Positions 1 through 7,600 of a stretch of 64,000 bases of DNA are shown piece after piece. The notes under the pieces are model-generated. The model was not told where the DNA came from. It saw only the letters and a list, made by a program, of their open reading frames with translations, and searched no databases. How positions within the stretch are numbered: position 1 is the stretch's first letter; each line of letters begins with the position of its first letter. The stretch is taken from positions 1 through 64,000 of the forward strand of contig JAHBUS010000002.1 in NCBI GenBank assembly GCA_019637955.1, in the 5' to 3' direction. The DNA is from Pseudobdellovibrionaceae bacterium. GTDB lineage: Bacteria; Bdellovibrionota; Bdellovibrionia; Bdellovibrionales; Bdellovibrionaceae. The translations under genes were made by a program, and so were the position numbers.

Positions 1-81
1 TTATTTTCCCAAGTTTGGGAACCAAAAATCGTAAGAACTGAAAATCACAGATAAAAGGTTTCAATCACTTAGAGATCCCCC

Positions 82-107
82 TGATGAAGCGTCGTCACGC
101 TTCATCA
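82..107. repeat. Perfect 11-bp inverted repeat near left end
   Basis: TGATGAAGCGT at 82-92 is followed after CGTC by its exact reverse complement at 97-107. No T-run follows on either side, so it is not a convincing terminator. It lies 18 bp outside the left candidate attachment site and could be a recombinase-binding or transcription-related hairpin. The stretch 1-124 holds no gene that I can support. Confidence 0.6.
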
Positions 108-124
108 CGCGCAATCACGGAAGT

Positions 125-154
125 TGGCTACATTCTGGCTACAAATTGGCTTCA
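125..154 (+). repeat. Candidate left attachment site of ICE-1
   Basis: Three copies of TGGCTACA (the third reads TGGCTTCA) begin at 125, 136 and 147, exactly 11 bp (one helical turn) apart. The stretch 125-147 matches 43994-44016 in 22 of 23 positions and in the same orientation. The right copy lies 10 bp after the tyrosine integrase stop codon. Direct repeats next to an integrase are the normal signature of attL/attR; the helical spacing also resembles integrase arm-type sites. The exact crossover point cannot be read from the sequence. Confidence 0.72.
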
Positions 155-249
155 CGGATTCGGTGCTCTCCCGCCTCGCTCGCTTCTCCAATCTTAATTT
201 TTCAAAGGGCGTTTAACGCTCCCAGTGGGGCAAAGAAGGAGAAATGTGT

Positions 250-447
250 ATGAAGGAAATCATCAGTGCCGTTCTTATGATCGTTTCGCTTTGGGGAGGC
301 ACCGCCGTCCTCAAAGGCATCCATGACAGTATCCGCAAGGCCGCTCTTGAAAAAGCCGCGCAGGGCCTTCCATCGCTTGAAGGGATGAGCCGGGCCTTAC
401 AGCAGCCGCCCAAACAGGCCCATAAGCCGAAACGATCTGGAAACTAA
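250..447 (+). CDS. Small membrane protein, function unknown
   Basis: A 65-residue protein. The N-terminal half (about residues 4-22) is one hydrophobic segment that could be a signal anchor; the rest is basic and ends in a Pro/Lys/His-rich tail. I chose the ATG at 250 over the in-frame ATG at 244 because AAGGAG at 237-242 is correctly spaced only for 250. It is the first gene inside the left candidate attachment site and points into the element. I do not recognise a family. The small size and position are typical of element-specific accessory genes. Confidence 0.5.
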   Translation: MKEIISAVLMIVSLWGGTAVLKGIHDSIRKAALEKAAQGLPSLEGMSRALQQPPKQAHKPKRSGN

Positions 448-467
448 GGAGCGCGGCTCACCGGGGC

Positions 468-707
468 TTATCGAATTTCGATCCCGGTGAGCTTTGCCAG
501 CGGTACGCCAATCGTGATTGCGATGAGGGCCAGGGTGGAGATTTTCGGCTCCACTCGGCCACTCTCAATCTTACTCAATGCCCCACGGGACAATCCCGCC
601 TCCAGGCACACGCGGTCTTGCGAGTATCCCTTGGATTTTCGCACCTTGGCGATCTGTTTCCCCAAATCCTCCAAAAAACGGTCTTTGTTAAAGTCTTCTG
701 CATCCAT
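468..707 (-). CDS. XRE-family helix-turn-helix regulator
   Basis: A 79-residue single-domain DNA-binding protein. Residues about 16-70 form a Cro/C1-type HTH: a GYSQDRVCLEAGLSRGALSKIE core followed by a GRVEPKISTLALIAI stretch, as in lambda-repressor-like folds. There is no fused effector domain. It is divergent from the gene at 791, and the 83-bp space between them holds three 15-bp tandem repeats, so autoregulation or control of the neighbour is likely. In mobile elements such proteins commonly repress integration or transfer functions; which genes this one controls cannot be told. Confidence 0.85.
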   Translation of the reverse strand: MDAEDFNKDRFLEDLGKQIAKVRKSKGYSQDRVCLEAGLSRGALSKIESGRVEPKISTLALIAITIGVPLAKLTGIEIR

Positions 708-750
708 CAGATGACTCTAAAAATTCCGCAGACTTGCATGATGCCCACTA

Positions 751-795
751 GGCAGGTATTCTTCCGGCAGGCATATTTCAGGCAGGTTATGTGAG
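751..795 (+). repeat. Three 15-bp iteron-like repeats between divergent HTH genes
   Basis: GGCAGG begins at 751, 766 and 781, exactly 15 bp apart. The 15-bp units continue with similar T-rich sequence (GGCAGGTATT, GGCAGGCATA, GGCAGGTTAT). They lie between the minus-strand XRE gene and the plus-strand HTH-like gene, and the third unit also supplies the only purine-rich stretch before the GTG start at 791. Likely an operator array for one of the two flanking DNA-binding proteins; an iteron-type origin is the alternative. Confidence 0.55.
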
Positions 796-1141
796 CGCGT
801 TAAAGCCGTCGGACATCGCAGAAGCTCTTCAAATCAACCATCGGTTTGGTCTTCTCATGCGCGAGGAGCGCAAGGCCGCAGGCTACGCCTTGGATAAGGT
901 TGCCCAGGATTTCGGCCTGACCCTGCGCGATCTCTACGATTGGGAACTCGGGCTTACATCGCCGCCCGCCAAGCTATTCTATGCCCTTATGGAGCACTAC
1001 GGCCCCGCCGCCTTCCATCGGGCCGCCGAATTGGACATGGAAATCCAGATGGAAAAGTACGATATTCTGGTTACGGCCAAGAACGGTTCCGCGCTGGTCC
1101 ATGCTCCCGCCACTTCGCAGGGTTCCGCGCTCGCGGCCTAG
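791..1141 (+). CDS. HTH-like small protein
   Basis: A 116-residue protein with a GTG start just after a GGCAGG repeat. Residues about 15-70 (REERKAAGYALDKVAQDFGL, then LRDLYDWELGLTSPPAKLFYALMEHYG) have the helix pattern of an XRE-type HTH: 'degree of membership in the set' helix, turn, then W-E-L-G and P-x-x-x-L spacing. The C-terminal 45 residues show no recognisable domain. It sits between the XRE regulator and the zinc-ribbon/recombinase cassette, so it probably belongs to the element's regulatory genes. Function unproven. Confidence 0.6.
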   Translation: MSALKPSDIAEALQINHRFGLLMREERKAAGYALDKVAQDFGLTLRDLYDWELGLTSPPAKLFYALMEHYGPAAFHRAAELDMEIQMEKYDILVTAKNGSALVHAPATSQGSALAA

Positions 1142-1229
1142 TCGTCAGTCAACCCAACCCCTTCGATCCGATTCTTTCCCACTCTCCCGTCTTATCCCTT
1201 TCATGTCTTCGCCGGGCATGGAGGGAGTC

Positions 1230-1679
1230 ATGCACTCGAAGAAATGTTCAGCTTGCGGTCGCAAATTTAAGAAACAATCGCCAGGTCGCCAAATCTACTG
1301 TTCAAACAGCAAATGCCAGAAGGAACGGCGGCGGCATTGGCAGAGGGAAAAGCGAAAGTCCGATCCCGACTACAAGGACAACCAGTTACGCGCTCAACAG
1401 GCTTGGGCGGAACGTAACCCGAATTATTGGCGGGACTATCGCCGACGCAATCCTGAATATACAGAGGAAAATCGGATGCGTGAGAAAGAGCGCCGCGTGA
1501 AACGCAAGGTCAAGCCCGTTGCAAAGATGGACTTGGCATCCGTGAATTCACTCCCGCCTTCCGGCACTTATCTGCTGATCCCGCTCTCTGAGGATGGCGT
1601 TGCAAAGATGGACGCGTGTACGGTGGAAATCCGATTTATCTCAAGGGCTTCCGTTAGCAAGAGAGGCAAGAGTCGATAA
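1230..1679 (+). CDS. Zinc-ribbon, Arg/Lys-rich protein of the recombinase cassette
   Basis: About 149 residues. The N-terminus has CSACGRKF...YCSNSKCQKERRR, a four-cysteine zinc-binding pattern (CxxC, then CxxxxC), followed by a very basic region rich in W, Y, R and N-P (WAERNPNYWRDYRRRNPEY). The tail repeats a VAKMD motif twice. Start chosen at the ATG at 1230, after a purine-rich GAGGGAG; ATG at 1218 is an in-frame alternative. I recall similar basic zinc-ribbon proteins placed just upstream of serine-recombinase/ParB-like gene trios, as here. The composition suggests nucleic-acid binding; the role is unknown. Confidence 0.7.
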   Translation: MHSKKCSACGRKFKKQSPGRQIYCSNSKCQKERRRHWQREKRKSDPDYKDNQLRAQQAWAERNPNYWRDYRRRNPEYTEENRMREKERRVKRKVKPVAKMDLASVNSLPPSGTYLLIPLSEDGVAKMDACTVEIRFISRASVSKRGKSR

Positions 1680-1688
1680 TTGCAAAGA
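1518..1688 (+). repeat. Three regularly spaced TTGCAAAGA repeats
   Basis: TTGCAAAGA begins at 1519, 1600 and 1680, i.e. 81 and 80 bp apart. The first two lie in a longer identical 15-mer (GTTGCAAAGATGGAC, 1518-1532 and 1599-1613), which encodes the VAKMD repeats of the zinc-ribbon protein. The third lies just after that gene's stop codon and is non-coding. A repeat that continues past the stop suggests a DNA-level role as well, perhaps binding by the neighbouring recombinase or ParB-like proteins. Confidence 0.5.
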
Positions 1689-1782
1689 GAGGACTGCATA
1701 GTTGCCGCTCGTGCGCGGTGTTACATTCCGAGGCCAGGTATCTCTCGGCGGCAGGCGTGATTCGATGTTGGTCCTTTCGTAT

Positions 1783-1799
1783 TTCACCGAAAAGGTGAA
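1783..1799. repeat. Hairpin upstream of serine recombinase
   Basis: TTCACC, loop GAAAA, GGTGAA. It lies in the 189-bp leader between the zinc-ribbon gene and the recombinase start. No T-run follows, so an operator or leader hairpin is more likely than a terminator. Nothing else is visible between 1680 and 1868. Confidence 0.35.
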
Positions 1800-1868
1800 C
1801 TCGGCGTTATCAAATAGGAACCGAACTTTCCCGAGAGGCGCTTCAAGAAATACGCCGGGAGACGGTAG

Positions 1869-3428
1869 ATGCAGAATCAAGAAACAGGCAGCGGAGAGCA
1901 GAAATTTCTATATCGAGCGGTTGAATATGTTCGGATGTCCACCGAGCACCAACAGTATTCGACGGAAAACCAATCTGAAAAAATCCGCGAATACGCGGCT
2001 CATCGAAAAATTGAGATCGTCAGAACCTACGCGGATGCGGGAAAAAGCGGCCTCAATATTGGAGGAAGACAGGCGCTTCAGCAGCTCATCAGCGACGTGG
2101 AAAGCGGAAGAGCGGACTTCCAGATCATCCTCGTCTATGATGTAAGCCGGTGGGGGCGTTTTCAAGACGCCGATGAGAGTGCGTACTACGAGTACATATG
2201 CCGCCGTGCCGGAATCCAGGTTGCCTACTGTGCCGAACAGTTCGAGAACGATGGTTCTCCCGTTTCCACCATTGTCAAGGGCGTCAAGCGAGCGATGGCT
2301 GGTGAATATAGCCGAGAGCTCTCAGCTAAGGTCTTCGCGGGCCAATGCCGCTTGATCGAGCTTGGATATAGACAAGGCGGCCCGGCCGGGTACGGCCTCC
2401 GCCGGACGCTGCTCGATCAAAACGGATCAGTGAAAGGAGAGCTTTCCCGAGGCGAGCACAAAAGCCTGCAAACCGACCGCGTGATTCTCATGCCCGGCCC
2501 CGATGATGAAATCCAGAACGTCAATCAAATCTATCACTGGTTCATCAACGAGGGCTTGGTTGAATCCGAGATCGCCGCTCGGTTGAACGAGAGCAATATC
2601 AAAACGGATCTTGACCGTCCGTGGACCCGCGCCACCGTTCACGAGGTGCTGACCAATGAGAAGTATATCGGCAACAATATCTTCAACCGCGTTTCATTCA
2701 AACTGAAGAAAAAGCGCGTGGTGAACACCGAAAATATGTGGATTCGGAAAGTGGGCGCATTCGAGGGAATCGTGTCGCCCGAGACGTTCTACAAAGTCCA
2801 AGGAATGATTCTCGCCCGCACTCGCCGCTATACCGACCAGGAACTTCTCGAACGCCTCAAGAAGCTCTATTCGGAGCGCGGGTTTCTCTCCGGGCTCATC
2901 ATCAACGAGGCCGAAGGAATGCCTTCTCCTTCCGTCTATTCGCATCGCTTCGGCAGCCTGATCCGGGCTTATCAGATGGTCGGGTTCACGCCCGAGCGCG
3001 ATTACAAATATCTGGAGATCAACAAGTTCATCCGCCAGATGCACCCGGAAGTTGTGCGGGAGACGGAGCAGAAAATTGTCGATCTTGGCGGCGCGGTGAC
3101 TCGTGACCCTCTCACGGACTTGCTTACGGTCAACGAAGAATTTTCAGCCTCTCTGGTTCTGGCCCGTTGTCATCAACTGGAAAATGGCCGGAAGCGGTGG
3201 AAAATCCGATTCGACACCAGTTTACTTCCGGATATTACGGTCGCCGTTCGGCTTGATCCATCGAACAAGACACCGCTGGACTATTACCTGCTGCCGCGCC
3301 TTGATTTCTCCCATCCCGGCATCAGCCTGAATGACCACAACCCCGCCGAGCTTGAAAGTTACCGCTTTGACAGCCTGGATTATCTCTACGGCATGGCCGA
3401 ACGTGCCCGTATTCGGAGGATCGCATGA
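1869..3428 (+). CDS. Large serine recombinase
   Basis: A 519-residue site-specific recombinase. The N-terminal resolvase domain (about 15-165) has the catalytic serine in YVRMSTEHQQ (Ser near residue 24) and the YDVSRWGRF motif with its conserved arginines. A 'recombinase' domain follows (about 190-300, GPAGYGLRR ... NEKYIGN). The C-terminal 220 residues differ from typical phage integrases and lack a clear zinc ribbon. Its stop overlaps the start of the next ParB-like gene by 4 bp (ATGA), so the two are translationally coupled. Together with two ParB/RepB-like proteins it forms a cassette; it may mobilise or resolve part of the element independently of the tyrosine integrase at 42.9 kb. Confidence 0.9.
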   Translation: MQNQETGSGEQKFLYRAVEYVRMSTEHQQYSTENQSEKIREYAAHRKIEIVRTYADAGKSGLNIGGRQALQQLISDVESGRADFQIILVYDVSRWGRFQDADESAYYEYICRRAGIQVAYCAEQFENDGSPVSTIVKGVKRAMAGEYSRELSAKVFAGQCRLIELGYRQGGPAGYGLRRTLLDQNGSVKGELSRGEHKSLQTDRVILMPGPDDEIQNVNQIYHWFINEGLVESEIAARLNESNIKTDLDRPWTRATVHEVLTNEKYIGNNIFNRVSFKLKKKRVVNTENMWIRKVGAFEGIVSPETFYKVQGMILARTRRYTDQELLERLKKLYSERGFLSGLIINEAEGMPSPSVYSHRFGSLIRAYQMVGFTPERDYKYLEINKFIRQMHPEVVRETEQKIVDLGGAVTRDPLTDLLTVNEEFSASLVLARCHQLENGRKRWKIRFDTSLLPDITVAVRLDPSNKTPLDYYLLPRLDFSHPGISLNDHNPAELESYRFDSLDYLYGMAERARIRRIA

Positions 3429-4318
3429 AGAACCGTAAACGAGAAATCCGCATGATCCCGGTCGAAAAGATCGACGTGCTTAATCCTCGCGAGCGTAATA
3501 GTCGGGTTTTCGAGGAAGTCGTCGGAAATATCAAGTCGATTGGCCTCAAAAAGCCGATCACGGTCACGCCGCGAAAGACAGATGGCGGCGATGAACGGTA
3601 TCTCCTGGTTTGCGGCGAAGGAAGGCTCAAGGCGTTCAAGTCATTGGGCGAAGCAAAAATCCCGGCGCTCATCATCGAAGTGAGTGATGATGATGCGTTC
3701 ATTATGAGCCTCGCAGAAAATATAGCCCGAGTGAAGCGCCGCCCGCTGGAAGTTCTGGCCGGGATCGAACAACTTCGGGAAAAGGGTTACACACCCAAGG
3801 AAATCGGTGAAAAGACGGGTCTGACGACGAGCTACGTTCAAGGCGTCCTGACTCTCCTTCGCCAAGGAGAAGAACGGCTTCTCATCGCGGTTGAAAAGGG
3901 AACGATCCCCCTCACGGCGGCACTGACCATCGTTGGGGCCGGTGAAGACGACAAGGCCATCCAAACGGCTTTGCAGGAAGCCTATGAATCGGGAAAGCTG
4001 CGAGGCAAGCGGCTGCACGACACCCGAAAAATCATCGAGAAGCGGAAAACGCACGGGCGCGGGATGGGCCGTAGCACTCCACGAGAAAAGAACAACAGCG
4101 TTTCAACCTCAAGTCTCGTTCGCACCTACCAGCGGGAGGTCGCTCGGCAAAGGATGATGGTCAAAAAAGCTGAATTTACTCAACAGCGTCTTTTGTTTGT
4201 CATCGGCGCACTTCGCCAGCTCTACGCGGACGAAAACTTCAACACGCTCCTGCGGGCGGAAAGACTTGATAACCTGCCAAAATACTTGGCTGAACGTGTT
4301 TGGGAAGGACACGCATGA
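3425..4318 (+). CDS. ParB-like nuclease-fold/partition protein (first of two)
   Basis: A 297-residue ParB/RepB/Spo0J-type protein. Residues about 10-100 form the ParB N-domain (IPVEKIDVLNPRERN ... CGEGRLKAFKSLGEAKIPALI), including the C/GEGR box that binds nucleotide in ParB proteins, then AENIARVKRRPLE and a central HTH (YTPKEIGEKTGLTTSYVQGVLTLL, about 120-143). The C-terminus is a basic, coiled-coil-prone region. It overlaps the recombinase by 4 bp and the next ParB-like gene by 4 bp. No ParA-type ATPase is adjacent, so classical partition is doubtful; a role with the recombinase as an accessory DNA-binding factor is the likelier reading. Confidence 0.82.
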   Translation: MKNRKREIRMIPVEKIDVLNPRERNSRVFEEVVGNIKSIGLKKPITVTPRKTDGGDERYLLVCGEGRLKAFKSLGEAKIPALIIEVSDDDAFIMSLAENIARVKRRPLEVLAGIEQLREKGYTPKEIGEKTGLTTSYVQGVLTLLRQGEERLLIAVEKGTIPLTAALTIVGAGEDDKAIQTALQEAYESGKLRGKRLHDTRKIIEKRKTHGRGMGRSTPREKNNSVSTSSLVRTYQREVARQRMMVKKAEFTQQRLLFVIGALRQLYADENFNTLLRAERLDNLPKYLAERVWEGHA

Positions 4319-5223
4319 GCGACGTTTCACTAGGGTTTGTTCCCGAAACCATATCCCTGCCATTCAACCAGATTCTTCCGTCGAGAAAAATGCCGATGGG
4401 GATTTTGAACTCGCGTAAGTTCAAGCAGATCCGGGCGTCCATTGAAGAAGTTGGACTCATCGAGCCCCTGTCTGTATCGGCCACCACCAAGAAATCGGAA
4501 AATTATCTCTTGCTGGATGGTCATATCCGAATGCTCGTCCTGAAAGACCTTGGCTATGCGGAAGCGCCATGCCTCGTTGCAAAGGATGATGAGAGCTATA
4601 CTTACAACACCCGTATCAACCGGCTTTCGACCATCCAAGAGCACTACATGATTAGGCGAGCCATCGAGCGCGGGGTTTCCAAGGAACGACTGGCCCGCGC
4701 CCTGAGCGTGGACTTGAGTCATATGGAGAAGAAGATCACGCTGCTGGATGGCATCTGCCCCGAGGCCGCCGATCTACTGAAAGACCGCCAGTTCTCCGCC
4801 GATATTTCCCGCGTCATTCGGAAGATGAAACCGACCCGGCAGATCGAATGCGTGGAGCTGATGGTTTCCGCCGATAACGTCACGGTCTCCTACGCGGAAG
4901 CCTTGCTCGTTGCCACGCCTGTCGAACTACTGGTGGATGGCAAAAAACCGCAGAAGCTCCAGGGCGTAACCCAGGAGCAAATGGTCAAAATGGAGCGCGA
5001 GATGGCAAATCTCCAAGGCCAATACAAAATGATCGAGCAAACCTATGGGCAGGACGTGCTCAACCTCGTATTGGCGCGGGGCTACTTGGTCAAACTCCTG
5101 GAGAACAAAACCATTGCGAAGCATCTGAAGCAACGCTACCCCGAGGTGCTAGAGCAGTTTCAGAACATCATCGAGACGACCACACTTGATGGAGCAGGCC
5201 AGCTTTCGCAGGCTTCCGGATGA
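4315..5223 (+). CDS. RepB-like ParB-family protein (second of two)
   Basis: 302 residues from the ATG at 4315, which overlaps the preceding stop (ATGA). The N-terminal ParB fold is recognisable (LPFNQILPSRKMP ... LLDGHIRMLVLKDLG), then an HTH (GVSKERLARALSVDLSHMEKK). The C-terminal part (LQGVTQEQMVKMEREMANLQGQ ... RGYLVKLLENKTIAKHLKQ) resembles the RepB plasmid-partition C-terminal domain. It is the third coupled gene of the serine recombinase cassette. Two different ParB-fold proteins in tandem without ParA is unusual for partition and suggests a heteromeric complex; this is inference. Confidence 0.8.
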   Translation: MSDVSLGFVPETISLPFNQILPSRKMPMGILNSRKFKQIRASIEEVGLIEPLSVSATTKKSENYLLLDGHIRMLVLKDLGYAEAPCLVAKDDESYTYNTRINRLSTIQEHYMIRRAIERGVSKERLARALSVDLSHMEKKITLLDGICPEAADLLKDRQFSADISRVIRKMKPTRQIECVELMVSADNVTVSYAEALLVATPVELLVDGKKPQKLQGVTQEQMVKMEREMANLQGQYKMIEQTYGQDVLNLVLARGYLVKLLENKTIAKHLKQRYPEVLEQFQNIIETTTLDGAGQLSQASG

Positions 5224-5261
5224 TTGAGTGGCGAATCCGGCGGATCGAGAAGGCCACGCTT

Positions 5262-5759
5262 CTATTTGCACCAATTCCGCTTGGGCTTCTTCTCTCCGTG
5301 ATACGGATACGCCAGCCCTCGCTTGATAAGCTCGTCGGCGATTGATCGGCCATCGACGACGATGGTGCCAAGAATTCTGAAGTATTTGTCCTTCTGGACA
5401 TTCACAATATCGACTCTTTCGGCCTTGCCTAATAGGGTCATCAGGACAGCCCTAGCTTCTTCGGCTTTTTTCTTTTCGCAAGCATTTTTTGTCCGCAGTT
5501 CCGGAGTGTCGATACCGAAAACCCTCACCCCCATTCTTTTACCAAAGAGAGGGTGTTGATCTGGCAGATCGACAAAAATGCTATCGCCGTCATAGACTTC
5601 GACAACCTTGACGCAGTTGAAAGCGGTTTCTGTCGGCAAGCACGAGTTTGTCGAGTCTGAGTCTGTGCGAGGCGCGGGCGCGAAAGATGCCTCTCTCACT
5701 TGGGGCGTGGAGCATCCCGCCGCGAGTATCACAAGAACGAAGCAAATACAGCGGCTCAC
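5262..5759 (-). CDS. Staphylococcal-nuclease-like (thermonuclease) lipoprotein
   Basis: 165 residues from a GTG whose bases overlap the stop of the AbiEii gene (GTGA). The first 18 residues are a lipoprotein signal (VSRCICFVLVILAAGC), so the enzyme should be exported and lipid-anchored. The rest is an SNase fold: VVEVYDGDSIFVDL (Ca-binding Asp region), GVRVFGIDTPELRTKN (catalytic Arg region with the typical GIDTPE), then ARAVLMTLLG and a late GRSIADELIKRGLAYPY segment. A longer in-frame reading to 6131 exists but runs through the AbiEii gene and lacks a signal peptide, so I rejected it. Coupling to AbiE is unusual; it may be a cargo nuclease degrading extracellular DNA. Confidence 0.85.
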   Translation of the reverse strand: MSRCICFVLVILAAGCSTPQVREASFAPAPRTDSDSTNSCLPTETAFNCVKVVEVYDGDSIFVDLPDQHPLFGKRMGVRVFGIDTPELRTKNACEKKKAEEARAVLMTLLGKAERVDIVNVQKDKYFRILGTIVVDGRSIADELIKRGLAYPYHGEKKPKRNWCK

Positions 5760-6778
5760 TTTTCCCCCGAATTGAATATGACCTCGAACTCGCCAATCGT
5801 TTTCAGGATCGACTTCCAATCCGGGCGCTCCCGGAAAAACATTGACGCCATCAACTCGTAGTCGTTTTCGAGAGCCGTAAGAATTTTGCCGGGCGGAGAC
5901 AGCTTCAGCGAGCCCTTGCGGGCCGTTCCGTAGTTCGCCCATCCCGAAGGAAAATAGACGCTTTTGTGAGTGGCGACGCGTTCGAGCAGCGAAATGTCGT
6001 TCAGGGCCTTCGCTTTGATGTCGGACCCCAGCAAACAGCAAAAATCGTAGAAGTGTCGGGAGATCCGGCGAGGAGCCGCCTTGCCATCCGGAAAATGCGC
6101 GTACTGATGCAGGATCGTCGCTTTCTCCCAAAAGGTTCTTTCCGCGTTCAACACGCGAACCGTGACCTTTTCCTCCATGACCTTCTCTTTCAGGGTGTCC
6201 TTCAGATAGCTATGGATTTTGTGCTCGCTGACCGGCCAATGCTCTGACCTCGCGCCCATTTCAATTTTCACTGAAGGCTCAATATAGCCACCTTTTGCCG
6301 TCAGCGTCGGATAGTCAAAAAGAAGCGTCTGTCCATCTGGATCTTTGGTATCGACGGTCAGGCTCCAGCCTTCCGTGGTTCCGAGCTTGGCCGCGATACC
6401 TTGGCGTAGCGACGCAAGCATTTTCCCTTGAACATACTCCGAGCAAAGGTTGCCGAGAGAGTCTATCGCCGCCTTCTGTTTTTTCTTGGACGCGGCCTTT
6501 TCCGGATCGCTTTCTCCATCGAAGCCGAAGAACTCCTTCTCGATCGACAAATCAATGTCTTCGGAAAACCTGTGAATCAGTCCGTACACCTTGGAGAGCG
6601 AAGTACCACCCTTGAACGTCAAGTGCTCTTGTAGCTCGGCAAGCTCGAACAGGCGCTCCAGTGTCCAAACGACCCAAAAATCCTTCTCCAGAATCGCCAA
6701 GGAGATCCCGCTTTCGACAACTGCGGTATCGAAGAAGAGCTGTCGCTCCTCGGACGGTAGCAAATAAATCTCGCTCAT
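5756..6778 (-). CDS. abiEii: AbiEii-type nucleotidyltransferase toxin
   Basis: 340 residues. The family signature is clear: LEKDFWVVWTLERLFEL, then the nucleotidyltransferase motif FKGGTSLSKVYGLIHRFSEDIDLSI (GGTS plus DxDL), and a late HLYD-like HFYDFCCLL segment with an upstream ERTFWEKATILHQYAHFPDG. AbiEii proteins are GTP-binding nucleotidyltransferases of type IV toxin-antitoxin systems that arrest phage-infected cells; some members are reported to modify tRNA. The gene overlaps its antitoxin by 4 bp upstream and the nuclease gene by 4 bp downstream, so three genes form one operon. All visible catalytic motifs are intact. Confidence 0.93.
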   Translation of the reverse strand: MSEIYLLPSEERQLFFDTAVVESGISLAILEKDFWVVWTLERLFELAELQEHLTFKGGTSLSKVYGLIHRFSEDIDLSIEKEFFGFDGESDPEKAASKKKQKAAIDSLGNLCSEYVQGKMLASLRQGIAAKLGTTEGWSLTVDTKDPDGQTLLFDYPTLTAKGGYIEPSVKIEMGARSEHWPVSEHKIHSYLKDTLKEKVMEEKVTVRVLNAERTFWEKATILHQYAHFPDGKAAPRRISRHFYDFCCLLGSDIKAKALNDISLLERVATHKSVYFPSGWANYGTARKGSLKLSPPGKILTALENDYELMASMFFRERPDWKSILKTIGEFEVIFNSGEK

Positions 6779-7380
6779 AGTTCATCCTTCATCAGATTCA
6801 GTAAAATCGAGCGAATCCACTGAGGCGCGAACTTGATATTCTTCTCGAACTCGCGCCGCTTGCTGGATTTCAAGAAACTCTTCACCGTTTTGAGCACCGT
6901 TTCGTCAATCTGATCCTTGCCCATGAATTTAAGGGCTTGGATCACGAGGGCTTCCCTGCTTCCTGCCGCGAACATATTCTTCACGGTGGACTGCTTAAAG
7001 ACGATTTCCAGCTTTCCGATCTTCAGTTTTTTAGGCGGGCCGTCAGTCAGGAAAATCACTCGACCCGGCACTTGATCCGAAATGCCGATGAGGTTAGCCG
7101 CGTAAGCGCCCGTGGGCTGAATTTTCGCGCCATTCTTTTCCGCAATCGCCGTTGCGACCGCATCAATGCTCGGCGGGACTTTCCCGAGTACGTTGTGCTC
7201 TCTTGGGTAGTCGTAGAGCCCCTGAGCTATCCGTCGAATGACCCCTTGCTTTTGAAGAAGCGAGAGAAACTTTCGCACAGCCGTATCGGTGCCAAGGTCT
7301 AAAAAGTGCTTTGGGGTAAAGCACCATCCCTGGCCGTGGGAAAGAATTCTCTTTTTCATGCTCATCTCAACGCCTTGCAC
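6775..7380 (-). CDS. abiEi: AbiEi-type antitoxin/transcriptional repressor (DUF6088-like)
   Basis: 201 residues. The GTG start at 7380 is preceded by GGGAG at the right distance; ATG codons at 7365 and 7359 are alternatives. The N-terminus is a winged-helix (SHGQGWCFTPKHFLDLGTDTAVRKFLSLLQKQGVIRRIAQGLYDYP), followed by the AbiEi-like domain (PSIDAVATAIAEKNGAKIQPTGAYAANLIGISDQVPGR). Known AbiEi proteins neutralise AbiEii and repress their own operon by binding paired inverted repeats in the promoter. A perfect 29-bp inverted repeat lies just upstream, which supports this assignment. Confidence 0.92.
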   Translation of the reverse strand: MQGVEMSMKKRILSHGQGWCFTPKHFLDLGTDTAVRKFLSLLQKQGVIRRIAQGLYDYPREHNVLGKVPPSIDAVATAIAEKNGAKIQPTGAYAANLIGISDQVPGRVIFLTDGPPKKLKIGKLEIVFKQSTVKNMFAAGSREALVIQALKFMGKDQIDETVLKTVKSFLKSSKRREFEKNIKFAPQWIRSILLNLMKDEL

Positions 7381-7400
7381 GTCAAATCTCCCTCAGATTC

Positions 7401-7472
7401 ATTCACAAAAGATACCATATTTTGTGAATAAGAATCCAGGTCAATTCACAAAATATGGTATCTTTTGTGAAT
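7401..7472 (-). promoter_or_regulatory. AbiE operator: perfect 29-bp inverted repeat around promoter
   Basis: 7401-7429 and 7444-7472 are exact reverse complements of each other, separated by 14 bp. Each arm begins ATTCACAAAA and ends TTTTGTGAAT, so each is itself near-palindromic. On the minus strand a TTGACC (7444-7439) lies in the spacer and AT-rich -10-like sequence lies 17-19 bp on, inside the gene-proximal arm. This matches the paired-inverted-repeat operators of AbiEi antitoxins: bound repressor would cover the promoter. The downstream stretch to 7600 shows no gene. Confidence 0.85.
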
Positions 7473-7600
7473 AAAGATAGAAATATCGTAGTCTTATCAA
7501 GCAGTTGGTAGGATGCGCCTGCGCAGCCATGCTCAGAACTTCTTGATTCAGGCGGAAGGTCAGGCAGGACGACAATCGGGCGGCGGGAAAGCTCTCAGAC

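Noticed and set aside
1702-2145. Open frame overlapping the start of the first serine recombinase
   Set aside because: It is out of frame with a clear resolvase domain and has no homology-like features.
5760-6131. N-terminal extension of the SNase gene in the same frame
   Set aside because: It runs antisense-free through the AbiEii coding sequence in another frame and removes the lipoprotein signal; the coupled GTG at 5759 is better.
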